From positions 186,001 through 250,000 of the forward strand of contig NZ_JNZZ01000019.1 in assembly GCF_000717645.1 (NCBI RefSeq): 64,000 nt of DNA, written 5' to 3'. This DNA is from Streptomyces californicus (GTDB taxonomy: Bacteria > Actinomycetota > Actinomycetes > Streptomycetales > Streptomycetaceae). Below, piece by piece: positions 1 through 8,608 of the stretch; the first letter of the stretch is position 1; every line of letters begins with the position of its first letter. The translations under genes and the position numbers were made by a program. Under the pieces are notes generated by a model. It was given only the letters and a program-made list of their open reading frames with translations. It did no database searches and was not told the DNA's origin.

Positions 1-291
1 GTACGTGGCCCACGCCCGGCGTCCGCGGCTGCCCCGTCCCCGGCCACCGGTCGTCGCGGACGCCGGCCGACTGAGGCGGCCGCGCCTCCTGGGCGCCGTC
101 TCCCGCCGCGACCGCACGGCTGCTTCCGCCCCGACCGGGTGCCTGCTCGACCGCGCGGCTGCCCGGGCGTGCGCCTTCCTGAGGGCGCGCCGTTCCGCCC
201 GGTCCGGCGATGGGGCGGGCCTCAGGCGTGTCCGGCGGGTCAGGGCCATGGACCCGGGGGCCTGTCCGGCGGGTCAGGGCCGTGGACCCGG
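1..291. other. left-edge region, no supported gene
   Basis: No convincing gene is seen here. Several frames stay open only because the DNA is extremely GC-rich; their translations are Arg/Pro/Gly-rich, lack recognisable motifs and overlap each other on both strands. The right part holds a 29-bp direct repeat listed separately. The region lies downstream of the leftward methyltransferase gene, so it may hold that gene's terminator. Confidence 0.5.
229..291. repeat. 29-bp direct repeat, two copies
   Basis: Two 29-bp copies at 229-257 and 263-291 share the core TCCGGCGGGTCAGGGCC and differ at one base (A against G in the twentieth position). They abut the stop codon of the methyltransferase gene. 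The end of that gene contains a partly complementary stretch, so the RNA could fold across the repeat and the gene end. Confidence 0.7.
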
Positions 292-912
292 TCAAGATCT
301 GCCGGACACGCCCTGACCCTGCCTGACCGCGAGGGCGAGGAAGCGGTCGTCCTCGTCGGTGTAGGACTCCAGCCGCCACCCCGCGCCGGCCAGGAGAATC
401 CGCAGCCGGGGCTCGGCCCGCAGGTCGTCGTCGGAGACGGAGCGCCCCTGCCGCGCGGCGAGGGCCGCCCGGCCGATCGGGTGGAACAGGGCCAGCGTGC
501 CGCCCGGCCGTACGACGCGGGCGAGTTCCGCCACATCCGCCTCGGGCCGGGACAGGTGGGAGATCAGCCCGGCTCCGAAGACGGCGTCCAGAACCCCGTC
601 GCGCAGCGGGAGCCGCGCGACGTCGGCGCGGAGCAGCGCCCCGCTGCCGTCACGCCCCGCCCGTACGGCTTCCGTGAGCATGGCAGGGGTGAGGTCCGCG
701 CCCAGGACCGTGCCCTTCGGCCCGACCGCCGCACGCAGCGCGGGCAGCGCGCGCCCCGTACCGCAGCCCGCGTCGAGCACGGCGTCACCGGGGCGCAGGC
801 CGAGCAGGCCGGCCGCGGCGGCATAGGCGGGGCCGTCGTCGGGGAACCGGCTGTCCCAGCCGGCCGCACGCGGGGTGAAGAAGTCCAGGACTGAAGTGTG
901 GTCGTCGGTCAT
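292..912 (-). CDS. class I SAM-dependent methyltransferase
   Basis: Predicted cytoplasmic methyltransferase of 206 residues, the size of a minimal class I Rossmann fold. Motif I, VLDAGCGTG, lies at about residues 45-53 and binds S-adenosylmethionine. An acidic loop (GADLTPAML) follows, then a motif IV-like stretch (LPLRDGVLDAVFGAGLISHL) and the late strand LARVVRPGGTLALFHP. This layout matches the Methyltransf_11 group. The substrate cannot be read from sequence. I chose the ATG at 912 because the fold begins soon after it; the ribosome binding site is weak, and longer in-frame starts have no family support. The gene is single and points leftward, away from terD. Confidence 0.85.
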   Translation of the reverse strand: MTDDHTSVLDFFTPRAAGWDSRFPDDGPAYAAAAGLLGLRPGDAVLDAGCGTGRALPALRAAVGPKGTVLGADLTPAMLTEAVRAGRDGSGALLRADVARLPLRDGVLDAVFGAGLISHLSRPEADVAELARVVRPGGTLALFHPIGRAALAARQGRSVSDDDLRAEPRLRILLAGAGWRLESYTDEDDRFLALAVRQGQGVSGRS

Positions 913-1039
913 GAGGACATGGTCGCGCAGCCCGCCGGGACCCGTGCCCCGTGCGCCCCGGCCGGACGCCCGCCCGTGGTGCTCGCGGGCGTCCGATACC
1001 CACCGGCGGCCCCGGTGTCCCGTGGTTGCGGCGTGCTCG

Positions 1040-1615
1040 TCAGACGTTGACGCCGTAATCCGAGGCGATGCCCGCGAGGCCCGAGGCGTACCCCTGGCCG
1101 ACGGCCCGGAACTTCCATTCGGCGCCGTGCCGGTACAGCTCGCCGAAGACCATCGCGGTTTCGGTGGAGGCGTCCTCACTGAGGTCGTAACGGGCGAGTT
1201 CCACGCCGTTCGCGCGGTTCACCACGCGGATGAAAGCGTTGCGCACCTGTCCGAAGCTCTGGCCCCGGCTCTGGGCGTCGTGGATGGAGACGGGGAACAC
1301 GATCTTCGCCACCTCGGCGGGGACCGATGACAGGTCGACCTCGACCGACTCGTCGTCGCCCTCGCCCTCGCCCGTCAGGTTGTCGCCGGTGTGGCGGACG
1401 GAGCCGTCGGGGCTGTTGAGGTTGTTGTAGAAGACGAAATGGCTGTCGGAGAGGACCTTTCCCGCATCGGAACAGAGCAGCGCACTGGCGTCCAGGTCGT
1501 GGTCGGCGCCGGTCGTGGTCCGTACGTCCCAGCCGAGCCCGACCGTCACGGCGGTGAGGCCGGGGGCCTCCTTCGACAGGGAGACGTTGCCGCCCTTCGC
1601 CAGGCTGACACCCAT
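1040..1615 (-). CDS. terD: TerD family stress protein
   Basis: The 191-residue protein matches TerD throughout: an N-terminal [15 protein letters not shown] stretch, the [18 protein letters not shown] segment, the FVFYNNL motif and an acidic [19 protein letters not shown] loop. In TerD proteins the acidic residues bind calcium. The family is linked to tellurite and other stress responses and, in Streptomyces, to calcium-dependent development. The ATG at 1615 follows a strong GGAGGAA ribosome binding site with good spacing. Streptomyces usually have many TerD paralogues; no other ter genes are adjacent, so this looks like a stand-alone copy. Confidence 0.93.
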   Translation of the reverse strand: MGVSLAKGGNVSLSKEAPGLTAVTVGLGWDVRTTTGADHDLDASALLCSDAGKVLSDSHFVFYNNLNSPDGSVRHTGDNLTGEGEGDDESVEVDLSSVPAEVAKIVFPVSIHDAQSRGQSFGQVRNAFIRVVNRANGVELARYDLSEDASTETAMVFGELYRHGAEWKFRAVGQGYASGLAGIASDYGVNV

Positions 1616-1828
1616 GAATTTCCTCCAGTGTTCCGTCGGTGCGCACCCACGGGGCGGGGGCTCGGCTCGGCCGGGCCCGGGGCCCGTGACCGGTGCTGGT
1701 GTGCTGTCACGCGTGTACCCGCTACCCGTACGAACGCTCCGCACGCCCCTCGGGGTTCCCGGATTGCGCAAGCAGTGAAGTGAGCGTGATCGGGGGAGCG
1801 GGCTGTCCGCCGCTTCGCCCCGGGAGTC

Positions 1829-1993
1829 TCAGGTGGCGTTCTCGTCCTTCATCGCCTTGGCCTCGCTCTTGAGGATGCGCATCGACTTCCCCAGGGCCCG
1901 GGCGGTGTCCGGCAGCTTCTTGGAGCCGAAGACGGCGATCACGACGACCGCCAGGACCAGCAGGTGCCATGGTTCCAGGCCGTTGCGCAGCAT
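1829..1993 (-). CDS. tatA: very short TatA/E-type translocase subunit
   Basis: The 54-residue protein has one N-terminal membrane helix (about residues 9-22), the FGSKKLPD hinge typical of TatA/TatE, and a short amphipathic helix with KSMRILKSEAKAMKDE. This matches the pore-forming TatA part of the twin-arginine export system but lacks the long acidic tail of the usual Streptomyces TatA. No tatB or tatC is near, so it is probably an accessory copy. The ATG at 1993 has an AGAAGG site about 12 bases upstream. It could act as a minor TatA or only modulate the main one. Confidence 0.85.
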   Translation of the reverse strand: MLRNGLEPWHLLVLAVVVIAVFGSKKLPDTARALGKSMRILKSEAKAMKDENAT

Positions 1994-2027
1994 TCCGAAT
2001 CCCGCCCTTCTCTCCGTTCGCGCGACA

Positions 2028-2051
2028 ACAGTTGCCGCATTGCGCAACTGT
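2028..2051. promoter_or_regulatory. inverted repeat upstream of tatA-like gene
   Basis: ACAGTTGC (2028-2035) and its exact reverse complement GCAACTGT (2044-2051) flank an 8-base centre, in a locally AT-richer stretch 35 bases upstream of the tatA start. The right half contains the palindrome TTGCGCAA. The placement suits a repressor operator or promoter element; the regulator is not identifiable. Confidence 0.4.
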
Positions 2052-2127
2052 ACAACTGGATGCGCGGGGCGGAACGAGCGCCCCGGGCCGACGCGCTCCG
2101 CCCGGACCGCCGGCTGAACCCGGGGGC

Positions 2128-4875
2128 CTACGAGAGCGTCGCGGCCTCGGGAGCGTGGCGGCGTTCGTACCGGCGGCGAGCCGCCGTCAGCCCGACCGCG
2201 TACAGGCCCAGCACCGATCCGAGCAGCAGGTAGTACAGGGGTGGCAGCGCGCTCATGCCCAGCAGCGGCCCGACCGGGGTGAGCGGGAGCACGACACCGA
2301 TCACCGCGAGCCCGGCCGCCGCCGCCCGCAGCGGGCCGCCCGGCCGGCGCTCGGCGGCCCCGCGGCCGGTGCGCAGCAGCACCATGACCAGCGCCTGGGT
2401 CAGCAGGTTCTCCGTGAACCAGCCGGCATGGAACGCCGCTTCCCCGCTGTCCCCGGACGCGTTGTGCAGAGCCAGGGCGAGCACCCCGAAGGTGGCGAGG
2501 TCGGCGGCCGCGTTGAGCAGGCCGAACCCCGTGATGAAGCGCAGGAAGTCGCGCGGACGCAGTTCGGTGGGGCGGCGCAGGGCCGATGCCGCCGGCCGGT
2601 CGAACGCGAACGCGAGCTGCGCCGCGTCGAAGCACAGGTTCTGCACCAGCACCTGCGCCGGGAGCATGGGCAGGAAGGGCAGCATCAACCCGGCCGTCAG
2701 CATGGCGATGACGTTGCCGAGGTTGGAGGAGAGCGTGATCCGCAGATAGGCGGCGATGTTGCCGCTGCTCCGCCGGCCCGCCAGCACGGCGTGGCCGATC
2801 GCGGTGAGGTTCTTCTCCGCCAGCACGACGTCGGCCGCCTCCCGGGCCACGTCCACCGCGTTGCGGGGGCAGATGCCGACATCGGCGGCGTGCAGGGCGG
2901 CCAGGTCGTTGACCCCGTCGCCCAGGAAACCGGTGGTGTGGCCGCCGGCCCGCAGCGCCGCGACGATACGGGCCTTGTGCTCCGGGGTGCAGCGGGCGAA
3001 GACGGTGGCGCGGTCCGCCACCGAGACCAGTTCCGCGTCCGAGAGGCCGTCCAGCGAGTCGGCGGTCACCACATCGTCGGCGCCGACGGGCCCGCCCGGG
3101 TGCAGACCGAGATCCGAGCAGATCCGGGCCGCCGTACCCGGATGGTCGCCGGTGAGCACCTTGACGGCCACGCCCCGCCGCGCCAGCACGCCGAGCGCGG
3201 CGGCGGCACTCGGGTCCGGAACGTCCCGCAGCGCCACCAGGCCCAGAAAGGTCAGTCCCCGCTCGTCCGCGGGGGTGTACGCGCCGGCCCGCGCCGCACG
3301 CTCGGCGCGGGCCACCGCCAGCAGGCGCAGCCCGCTCGCGGCCTTCCGGTCCGCGAGGGCGAGGAGCCGGTCGCGTTCGTCCCGGTCCAGGGCGCAGCGG
3401 TCGAGCACGGCCTCGACGGCTCCCTTGGTGACCAGTGTGTGGACGCCGATCCGGCCGGGCTTCGTGACCACGGCGGTCGCGACGCGGCGCACCGGGTCGA
3501 AGGGCAGCACCGCGACGCCTTCGTACGCCTCCGGATCGACCTCGCCGGGGTCGGGAGGGCCGTACTCCTCCACCGCGTCCAGTACCGCCTCGTCGAGCGC
3601 GTCGGCTGTCGGCAGCTCCGCCAGGTGGAGCGTCCAGAAGGCGCCGACCGCCGCCCATCGCAGCACGTCGGGAGCAGGCAGGTCCCCGGAGTCGGTCGCG
3701 CCCGCGACGACGGGCCGGTCCTCGGTCAGCGTGCCGGTCTTGTCCAGGCACAGCACGTCGACCGCGCCCAGGTCGTGCAGGGCCGGCAGCCGCTTGACGA
3801 TCACCCCGCCGGTACGGGCCAGCCGGGCGGCGCCCCGTGCCAGAGCCGTCGTGACGATGACCGGCAGCATCTCCGGCGTGAGTCCCACCGCGACGGCCAC
3901 GGCGAACGGCAGCGTCTCCAGGCCCCGGCCGCGCAGCGCCGCGTTGGCCATCAGCACCAGGGGCGGGGTCAGCAGCATGAAACGGATGAGCGTCCAGGAG
4001 ATCCCCTGGACCGACCGGTCGAAGGCGCTCGCGCCACGCGGGCCCGCCCGCCCGTCGTGCGTGGCCGCGAAGCGGGTCTCCCCGCCGGTGGCCACGATCA
4101 CCGCCGTACCGCTGCCGGACGTCACACTGCTGCCCTGGAAGCACCACTGGGGCTGCGCGAAGGGTCCGGCTCCGGACAGCGCGGGGTCGGGTACGTCGAG
4201 GGCCCGCTTGACCACCGGAGCGGACTCGCCGGTCAGCGCCGACTGGTGCACGGTGAGGCCGTCGGTACGTAGCAGTTGCACATCGGCGGGTACGAGATCC
4301 CCGGCCCGCAGCCGGATCACGTCCCCCGGAACGAGGTCGGCGACCGGCGCCTCCCGCTCCACGGGGGAGGCGTCCTCCGACGCCCGGCGGACCACGGTCG
4401 CCGTGGTCGCCACGAGCTCGCGCAGGCTCGCGGTCGAACGGTCGGCGCGGTGCTCCTCGGCTGAGCGCAGCACACAGCTCACCGCGACGAGGGCCAGGAT
4501 GACGCAGGCGGTTCCCCAGGCGGAGACGACGGCCGAAACCAGTCCCAGGCAGAGCAGCACGGAGGTGAACGGATCACGGAGACTGCGCAGGAAACGCCGG
4601 GGCCAGGGGACCGGGCGCCGGGCGGGCAGTACGTTCTCGCCCGTCCGCGCGAGACGGACCTCGGCCTCCGCCTCCACCAGCCCGCGCGGACCGCTGCCGA
4701 GGGCGCGCAGCGTCTGCAGAGGAGTCGGCCCCTGCACGGCGGGAGCGGCACGGCCCGCGGGGTCCCCGCCCGGCTCTCCCGCGACCCGTGGTCCGGTGCC
4801 GGGGAACGGCGTGACCGAGCCCGGCACACCGGCGGTGGGACGGCCATGACCCGCGGCTGAGGTGCTCTCAGGCAC
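2128..4875 (-). CDS. mgtA: magnesium-type P-type ATPase (MgtA-like)
   Basis: A 915-residue P-type ATPase. Visible hallmarks are TGES in the actuator domain (around residue 205), the phosphorylation motif DKTGTLTE (around residue 378), TGDHPGTA in the nucleotide domain and GDGVNDLAAL (around residue 647). Membrane helices lie near residues 100-145, 265-310 and 690 to the end. The VGLTPEMLPVIVTT segment just before DKTGT is characteristic of MgtA-type magnesium importers rather than calcium pumps. The start is taken as the GTG at 4875, overlapping the end of the upstream ArsR gene by 8 bases; an upstream GTG at 4920 is possible. Translational coupling to ArsR suggests co-regulation, probably by metal. 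Confidence 0.85.
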   Translation of the reverse strand: MPESTSAAGHGRPTAGVPGSVTPFPGTGPRVAGEPGGDPAGRAAPAVQGPTPLQTLRALGSGPRGLVEAEAEVRLARTGENVLPARRPVPWPRRFLRSLRDPFTSVLLCLGLVSAVVSAWGTACVILALVAVSCVLRSAEEHRADRSTASLRELVATTATVVRRASEDASPVEREAPVADLVPGDVIRLRAGDLVPADVQLLRTDGLTVHQSALTGESAPVVKRALDVPDPALSGAGPFAQPQWCFQGSSVTSGSGTAVIVATGGETRFAATHDGRAGPRGASAFDRSVQGISWTLIRFMLLTPPLVLMANAALRGRGLETLPFAVAVAVGLTPEMLPVIVTTALARGAARLARTGGVIVKRLPALHDLGAVDVLCLDKTGTLTEDRPVVAGATDSGDLPAPDVLRWAAVGAFWTLHLAELPTADALDEAVLDAVEEYGPPDPGEVDPEAYEGVAVLPFDPVRRVATAVVTKPGRIGVHTLVTKGAVEAVLDRCALDRDERDRLLALADRKAASGLRLLAVARAERAARAGAYTPADERGLTFLGLVALRDVPDPSAAAALGVLARRGVAVKVLTGDHPGTAARICSDLGLHPGGPVGADDVVTADSLDGLSDAELVSVADRATVFARCTPEHKARIVAALRAGGHTTGFLGDGVNDLAALHAADVGICPRNAVDVAREAADVVLAEKNLTAIGHAVLAGRRSSGNIAAYLRITLSSNLGNVIAMLTAGLMLPFLPMLPAQVLVQNLCFDAAQLAFAFDRPAASALRRPTELRPRDFLRFITGFGLLNAAADLATFGVLALALHNASGDSGEAAFHAGWFTENLLTQALVMVLLRTGRGAAERRPGGPLRAAAAGLAVIGVVLPLTPVGPLLGMSALPPLYYLLLGSVLGLYAVGLTAARRRYERRHAPEAATLS

Positions 4876-5233
4876 CGAGTTCACGCAGGTGGACGGGCTC
4901 CCCGGCGCTGTGACCGGCACGTTCGGCCAGCTGACCGACCACGAGCCGGACGACCGTCACCACATCGGGATCGTCGACCAGATAGACCTGCCGTCGGCCC
5001 TCGCGGCGCGAGCGGACGAGACCGGCCAGCTTCAGTTTCGTCAGGTGCTGGCTGACCGAGGGCAGTGTGCCGCCCACCCGCTCGGCGAGCCCCGTCACAT
5101 CGCTCTCCCCCTGGGCCAGCGCCCATACGATGTGCAGCCGTGCCGGTGTCGCCAGGAGCCCGAACGCCGAGGCGGCCTCCGCCAGCACCTCCGCGGGCGG
5201 ATCCTGGAAACCGCCACCGGAACCTGTCGACAC
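4868..5233 (-). CDS. ArsR family winged-helix regulator
   Basis: This 121-residue protein has the ArsR winged helix: helix-turn-helix VTGLAERVGGTLPSVSQHLTKL, then the wing SRREGRRQVYLV. ArsR proteins usually repress metal or stress genes and release DNA on ligand binding. It has no cysteine, so the classical CxC arsenic/lead site is absent; Asp residues in the last helix and His residues near the C-terminus (GHSAGEPVH) could form an alpha-5 metal site as in zinc, nickel or cobalt sensors. The GTG at 5233 follows GAGGAGAG. It is the first gene of a two-gene unit with the P-type ATPase and probably controls it. Confidence 0.85.
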   Translation of the reverse strand: MSTGSGGGFQDPPAEVLAEAASAFGLLATPARLHIVWALAQGESDVTGLAERVGGTLPSVSQHLTKLKLAGLVRSRREGRRQVYLVDDPDVVTVVRLVVGQLAERAGHSAGEPVHLRELGA

Positions 5234-5534
5234 GCTCGTCTCTCCTCGTCCCCGGGGCCCGTGCGGACCCGGCACCGCCACCGTTCCGGGCGGCCGAAAA
5301 AGCCAGTGTAGGGGGCAGGGGCAAAGATCCTCCGGCCTGCGTGGGACAAGGCCGTCCGTCAACCGCCCATCCAAGAGGGAAGCGATGAGGTCAGGATCAG
5401 GCAAGAAGCAACCTTGGTGGCGCCCCATCGGTCAAGAACGATCAATCCGCTCGCTCTGAGCCGACCGGTTGCCATGCTGTCGCACCGAAGCGATTCCTGG
5501 AGAGACCGAAGCGATTCCTGGAAAGAGGGAGCGC
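5234..5534. promoter_or_regulatory. divergent promoter region with 21-bp tandem repeat
   Basis: This 301-bp gap separates the leftward ArsR-mgtA unit from the rightward conservon-like GTPase gene and must hold both promoters; I cannot place either with confidence. Just before the GTPase ribosome binding site lie two back-to-back 21-bp repeats (5484-5504 and 5505-5525) sharing ACCGAAGCGATTCCTGGA and differing at one base. No other structure is clear. Confidence 0.5.
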
Positions 5535-6227
5535 ATGCCGTCCGAGCACACCGACAACGATCGCGGCCTCCGCGGAGTCGGCCATCGATCCGGCGGGAAC
5601 ATCGGCAGGACCATGCTCGGGGAGGACATCGCACTCGACGTGAAGATCGTCGTGGCGGGCGGGGCCGGAGCGGGAAAGACCACCCTGGTCGGCTCGGTGA
5701 GCGAGATCCGTCCGCTGTACTGCGAGGAGGAGGCCGGCGGGGTCGGACTCGGGGTGACCGCCGGAGGGGCCGTCGGCGCAGAGGTGGAGCGGCAGGCGGG
5801 AGAGATGGGGCGGGAGCCCACGACGACCGTGGCGATGGACTTCGGCCGGATCACCGTCCACGCGGGACTCTCGCTGTACCTGTTCGGCATGCCGGGCCGG
5901 GAACGCTTCCGGTTCCTGTGGGAGGAGCTGAGCACGGGAGCCCTGGCGGCGATCGTGCTCACCGATCCGGGACGGCTGGAGGACTGCGTTCCGGCGGTCG
6001 ACCACTTCGAACGTGCCCGGATTCCGTTCGTGGTGGCCGTCAACCGCTTCTGCGATTCCCCCGGCCTTCCGGAGCGGGATGTCGCGCGAGCGCTCGGCCT
6101 CGATGCGGGTGTGCCGGTCGTGCTGTGCGACGCGCGACATCGGGAGTCCGGAAAAGATGTCCTGATCCGTACGGTCGAGTACGCCGGCCGGGTGCACGCC
6201 GCCCGACTGCTCGCCTCCGTCGGCTGA
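5535..6227 (+). CDS. conservon-type Ras-like GTPase (CvnD-like)
   Basis: The 230-residue protein resembles CvnD, the small GTPase of Streptomyces conservons (G-protein-like membrane signalling complexes). Walker A is GGAGAGKTT at residues 42-50. TTTVAMDFGRI and the LFGMPGRERFRFLWEEL switch region follow, then VAVNRF in the place of NKxD and VVLCDARHRESGK. An insertion of about 25 residues (EAGGVGLGVTAGG...) after the first switch is larger than I expect for the family. The ATG at 5535 has an AAGAGGGAG site. Its usual partners are missing next to it, except the roadblock protein two genes downstream. Confidence 0.85.
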   Translation: MPSEHTDNDRGLRGVGHRSGGNIGRTMLGEDIALDVKIVVAGGAGAGKTTLVGSVSEIRPLYCEEEAGGVGLGVTAGGAVGAEVERQAGEMGREPTTTVAMDFGRITVHAGLSLYLFGMPGRERFRFLWEELSTGALAAIVLTDPGRLEDCVPAVDHFERARIPFVVAVNRFCDSPGLPERDVARALGLDAGVPVVLCDARHRESGKDVLIRTVEYAGRVHAARLLASVG

Positions 6228-6251
6228 GGTCTCGGGACCGGAACCCGGCCG

Positions 6252-6680
6252 TCAGTCGGCCATGTCGGCCAAGGCGATCACCTTGTCGATCCGCACCCGC
6301 ACGACCAGTTCGCCCGGCACGCCGTTACGCCGTCCGAACTCCTCCGCCTCGTCTGCCGCCACATAACGGCGGGCGATCAGCGTCGCCCACCGCAGGAGGT
6401 CGCCGGGGTCTTCGCTCAGCTCGGCACGGCCGTTCACCACCACAAATGCGTAGGGCGGTCGGTCGTCGTCGACGCACAGGGAGACCCGTCCGTCCCGTGC
6501 GAGATTGCGCCCCTTCACGCTCTCCTTGCCGGTGTTGAAGACCACCGAGTCGCCGTCGAGGAGGAACCAGACGGGGGCGACGTGCGGACTGCCGTCAGCT
6601 CGCACCGTCGAAACCTTCGCGGTGCGCGTCCCTTCGGAGAGGAAGGCCCGCCATGCGTCTTCGGTCATGTGATGTGCCAT
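6252..6680 (-). CDS. PPOX-class flavin/F420-type oxidoreductase
   Basis: A 142-residue protein of the pyridoxamine 5'-phosphate oxidase-like split barrel. The opening TVRADGSPHVAPVWFLLDGDSVVFNTG is the typical PPOX cofactor-binding strand pair, followed by GRNLARDGRVSLCVDD and a VVVNGRAEL strand. In actinobacteria such short members often use coenzyme F420 or FMN, or bind haem; the cofactor cannot be decided here. The ATG at 6680 is chosen; an ATG three codons upstream is also possible. The gene lies on the opposite strand between two conservon-type genes. Confidence 0.83.
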   Translation of the reverse strand: MAHHMTEDAWRAFLSEGTRTAKVSTVRADGSPHVAPVWFLLDGDSVVFNTGKESVKGRNLARDGRVSLCVDDDRPPYAFVVVNGRAELSEDPGDLLRWATLIARRYVAADEAEEFGRRNGVPGELVVRVRIDKVIALADMAD

Positions 6681-6822
6681 GGGCACCATCCTGGGCTCGG
6701 TCCGCGGATGGCGCGAAGCGGCGCCCCCGGGCGTGAGGGGCGCTTGCCCCGGCGAGAGGGTTGCGCAAGGCTTGCGACCGTAACGGGGGCACGGGGAACG
6801 AAGGCACGGGGAGGACGAGCAC

Positions 6823-7236
6823 ATGCCGCTTGACCGGGGACTTGACTGGCTTCTCGACGATCTCACCAAGAGGGTGCAGTTCGTACGGCACGCCCTCGTG
6901 CTGTCGAACGACGGGCTGGTCACCGGAGCCAGTACGGGGCTCGCCCGCGAGGACGCTGAACATCTGGCTGCGGTCGCCTCCGGCCTCCAGAGCCTGGCCC
7001 GCGGTTCCGGGCTGCACTTCAGGGCGGGCCGGGCCCGCCAGACGATGGTCGAGTTCGACGAGGCGCTGCTCTTCGTGACGGCCGCCGGTGACGGCAGTTG
7101 CCTGTGTGTGCTCACCGCTGCCGAAGCCGACGTCGGCCAGGTCGCCTATGAGATGACCCTGCTCGTCAACCGCGTCGGGGAACACCTCGGCGTCTCCGTC
7201 CGGCAGAGTGCTCCCGACGGGTTCGGACCTCTCTGA
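6823..7236 (+). CDS. roadblock/LC7 protein (CvnB-like)
   Basis: The 137-residue protein has the roadblock/LC7 fold of conservon CvnB proteins: an initial LDWLLDDL helix, VRHALVLSNDGLVTGAS, LAREDAEHLAAVASGLQSL, and late strands LLFVTAAGDGSCLCVL. Such proteins act with a small GTPase, as MglB does with MglA. The CvnD-like GTPase at 5535-6227 is the likely partner although a PPOX gene on the other strand separates them. The ATG at 6823 has a GGGGAGGA site. No CvnA kinase or CvnC (DUF742) gene is seen in the window. Confidence 0.87.
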   Translation: MPLDRGLDWLLDDLTKRVQFVRHALVLSNDGLVTGASTGLAREDAEHLAAVASGLQSLARGSGLHFRAGRARQTMVEFDEALLFVTAAGDGSCLCVLTAAEADVGQVAYEMTLLVNRVGEHLGVSVRQSAPDGFGPL

Positions 7237-7345
7237 CCTGCTCTTTCCGGTCTCGTTTCCGAGTTATCCACAGGGCTGACGAGGAAGGGCTCCTCTGGAC
7301 TACCGTGGTTACGGAGAGTAGTCGAGATGGTGGGGGAGTGCAGTC

Positions 7346-8569
7346 ATGGCAGTCAGTGGAGTACTCCGGACGAATGCCGGTCTCCGGAGCGTGCGAGCCG
7401 ATAGCGATCCAGGGCGGGGCGAGGCCGCGCAGGTGGACGCCCGGGCCGGCGCGGGTGCGGGCGGGGCGGACGGAGTGAGCGGCCGCGATGAGGCCGCCGC
7501 TACCGCGCCGACGGTCGCGGCGGGGCGGGCCGCCCGCGATCTCGGTCTCCGTCGCGCGGAGTTCGAGATCGCGGTGCACCTCGGGCTGATCGAGGTCGTC
7601 ACCGCGCGGGACGGTGGGCGGCCGCGCGTGCCCGAGGAGGAGATCGCCCGTCTGCGAAAGGTGCCGGGCTTTCCCGGCGGCATGGCGGAGCGGGTCCGCA
7701 CCGTCGGCACGGCGGAGGGTGCGGCCCTGCTCGGCATCGCCCCCGCGCGGTTCACCCGGCTGGCCCGGGCGGGATGCTTCTGCCCGGTGACCTTCTACCT
7801 GAACCGGTATCGCGCGGTGGTGTGGCTGTATCTGGCGGACGAACTGAGTGCGTTCGCCGCCCGGGAGCCCGAACTGCTGGGCGGCCGGGCGCCGGTGGAG
7901 ATGAGGGCCCTGCTGGAGTCGGGCGTCGACCGGCGTCCGCGCAACTGGCGTTCCCAGCGGATCGACCGACTGGTGAGCCGCTCCCGGGACCCCTGGGCGA
8001 GAGCGGCGGTCCAGGCTTCCGCGCTGGACCCGGTTCAACTGGCGGAAGTGGTGGACGACCCGTACGAGCGCGCCTACCTCGCACGGGTCCGCCCGGAGCC
8101 GGTGTTCGGGCGGCCGGCTTCGCCGGCGGCGCGGGAGGCGATGGCGGAGTTGCTGCCGGCGGACGACCCCGACGAGATCCTCTGGCGCCGGGTCGGTCTG
8201 ACGCTGGAGCTGGACCGGGCGCGTGAGGACCGGCCCGCACCGGCGCCCGGTGGTGACGTGGCGGCCCACGCCACGTCGGTGCGCGGGAGGGCGGGGGCGG
8301 CGAGAAGCGCCGGGGCTGCGAGCGGCGCCGGAGGCGCGGCGGCAGGTGCCGCGGCGGGGGTCGCGGCCGGTGCCGGGAGAGCGGCTTCGGCGTCCCTCGT
8401 CTTGCCGGTGCCGCATCGGGCGACCGCGTGCGTCGAGGCGTCGCGAGTCGCTGCCGCCGGCCCGCCTGCCGGTGCCGCCGGCCCGGCGGGCTGTGCCCCG
8501 GGCCTGCCGAGAGGGAGGGGACTCCTCGCCCGGCTGGGGTGGCGTGGCCGGGGTGGGTGTGCCGGATAA
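7346..8569 (+). CDS. DUF6397-type Streptomyces protein
   Basis: A 407-residue protein that I associate with the Streptomyces family DUF6397. About residues 50-100 contain a helix-turn-helix-like stretch (RAARDLGLRRAEFEIAVHLGLIE). A second similar stretch (TAEGAALLGIAPARFTRLARAG) follows, so it may bind DNA. The final ~120 residues are Ala/Gly/Arg-rich low complexity. No enzyme motif is seen. The start at 7346 is near the expected position, but the first 45 residues are low complexity and a later start cannot be excluded. Function unknown. Confidence 0.7.
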   Translation: MAVSGVLRTNAGLRSVRADSDPGRGEAAQVDARAGAGAGGADGVSGRDEAAATAPTVAAGRAARDLGLRRAEFEIAVHLGLIEVVTARDGGRPRVPEEEIARLRKVPGFPGGMAERVRTVGTAEGAALLGIAPARFTRLARAGCFCPVTFYLNRYRAVVWLYLADELSAFAAREPELLGGRAPVEMRALLESGVDRRPRNWRSQRIDRLVSRSRDPWARAAVQASALDPVQLAEVVDDPYERAYLARVRPEPVFGRPASPAAREAMAELLPADDPDEILWRRVGLTLELDRAREDRPAPAPGGDVAAHATSVRGRAGAARSAGAASGAGGAAAGAAAGVAAGAGRAASASLVLPVPHRATACVEASRVAAAGPPAGAAGPAGCAPGLPRGRGLLARLGWRGRGGCAG

Positions 8570-8608
8570 CACGTCGCACCGGTCGCCCGGATGGGTCATC
8601 CTGTGCGG

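Noticed and set aside
1969..4849. Long plus-strand open frames opposite the P-type ATPase gene
   Set aside because: They are shadows: the minus strand encodes a full P-type ATPase with all motifs, and the plus translations are Arg/Gln/Gly-rich with no domain.
5469..5534. Upstream TTG start for the conservon-type GTPase
   Set aside because: It would add a TEAIPG heptapeptide repeat from the tandem DNA repeat and lacks a ribosome binding site; the ATG at 5535 has one.
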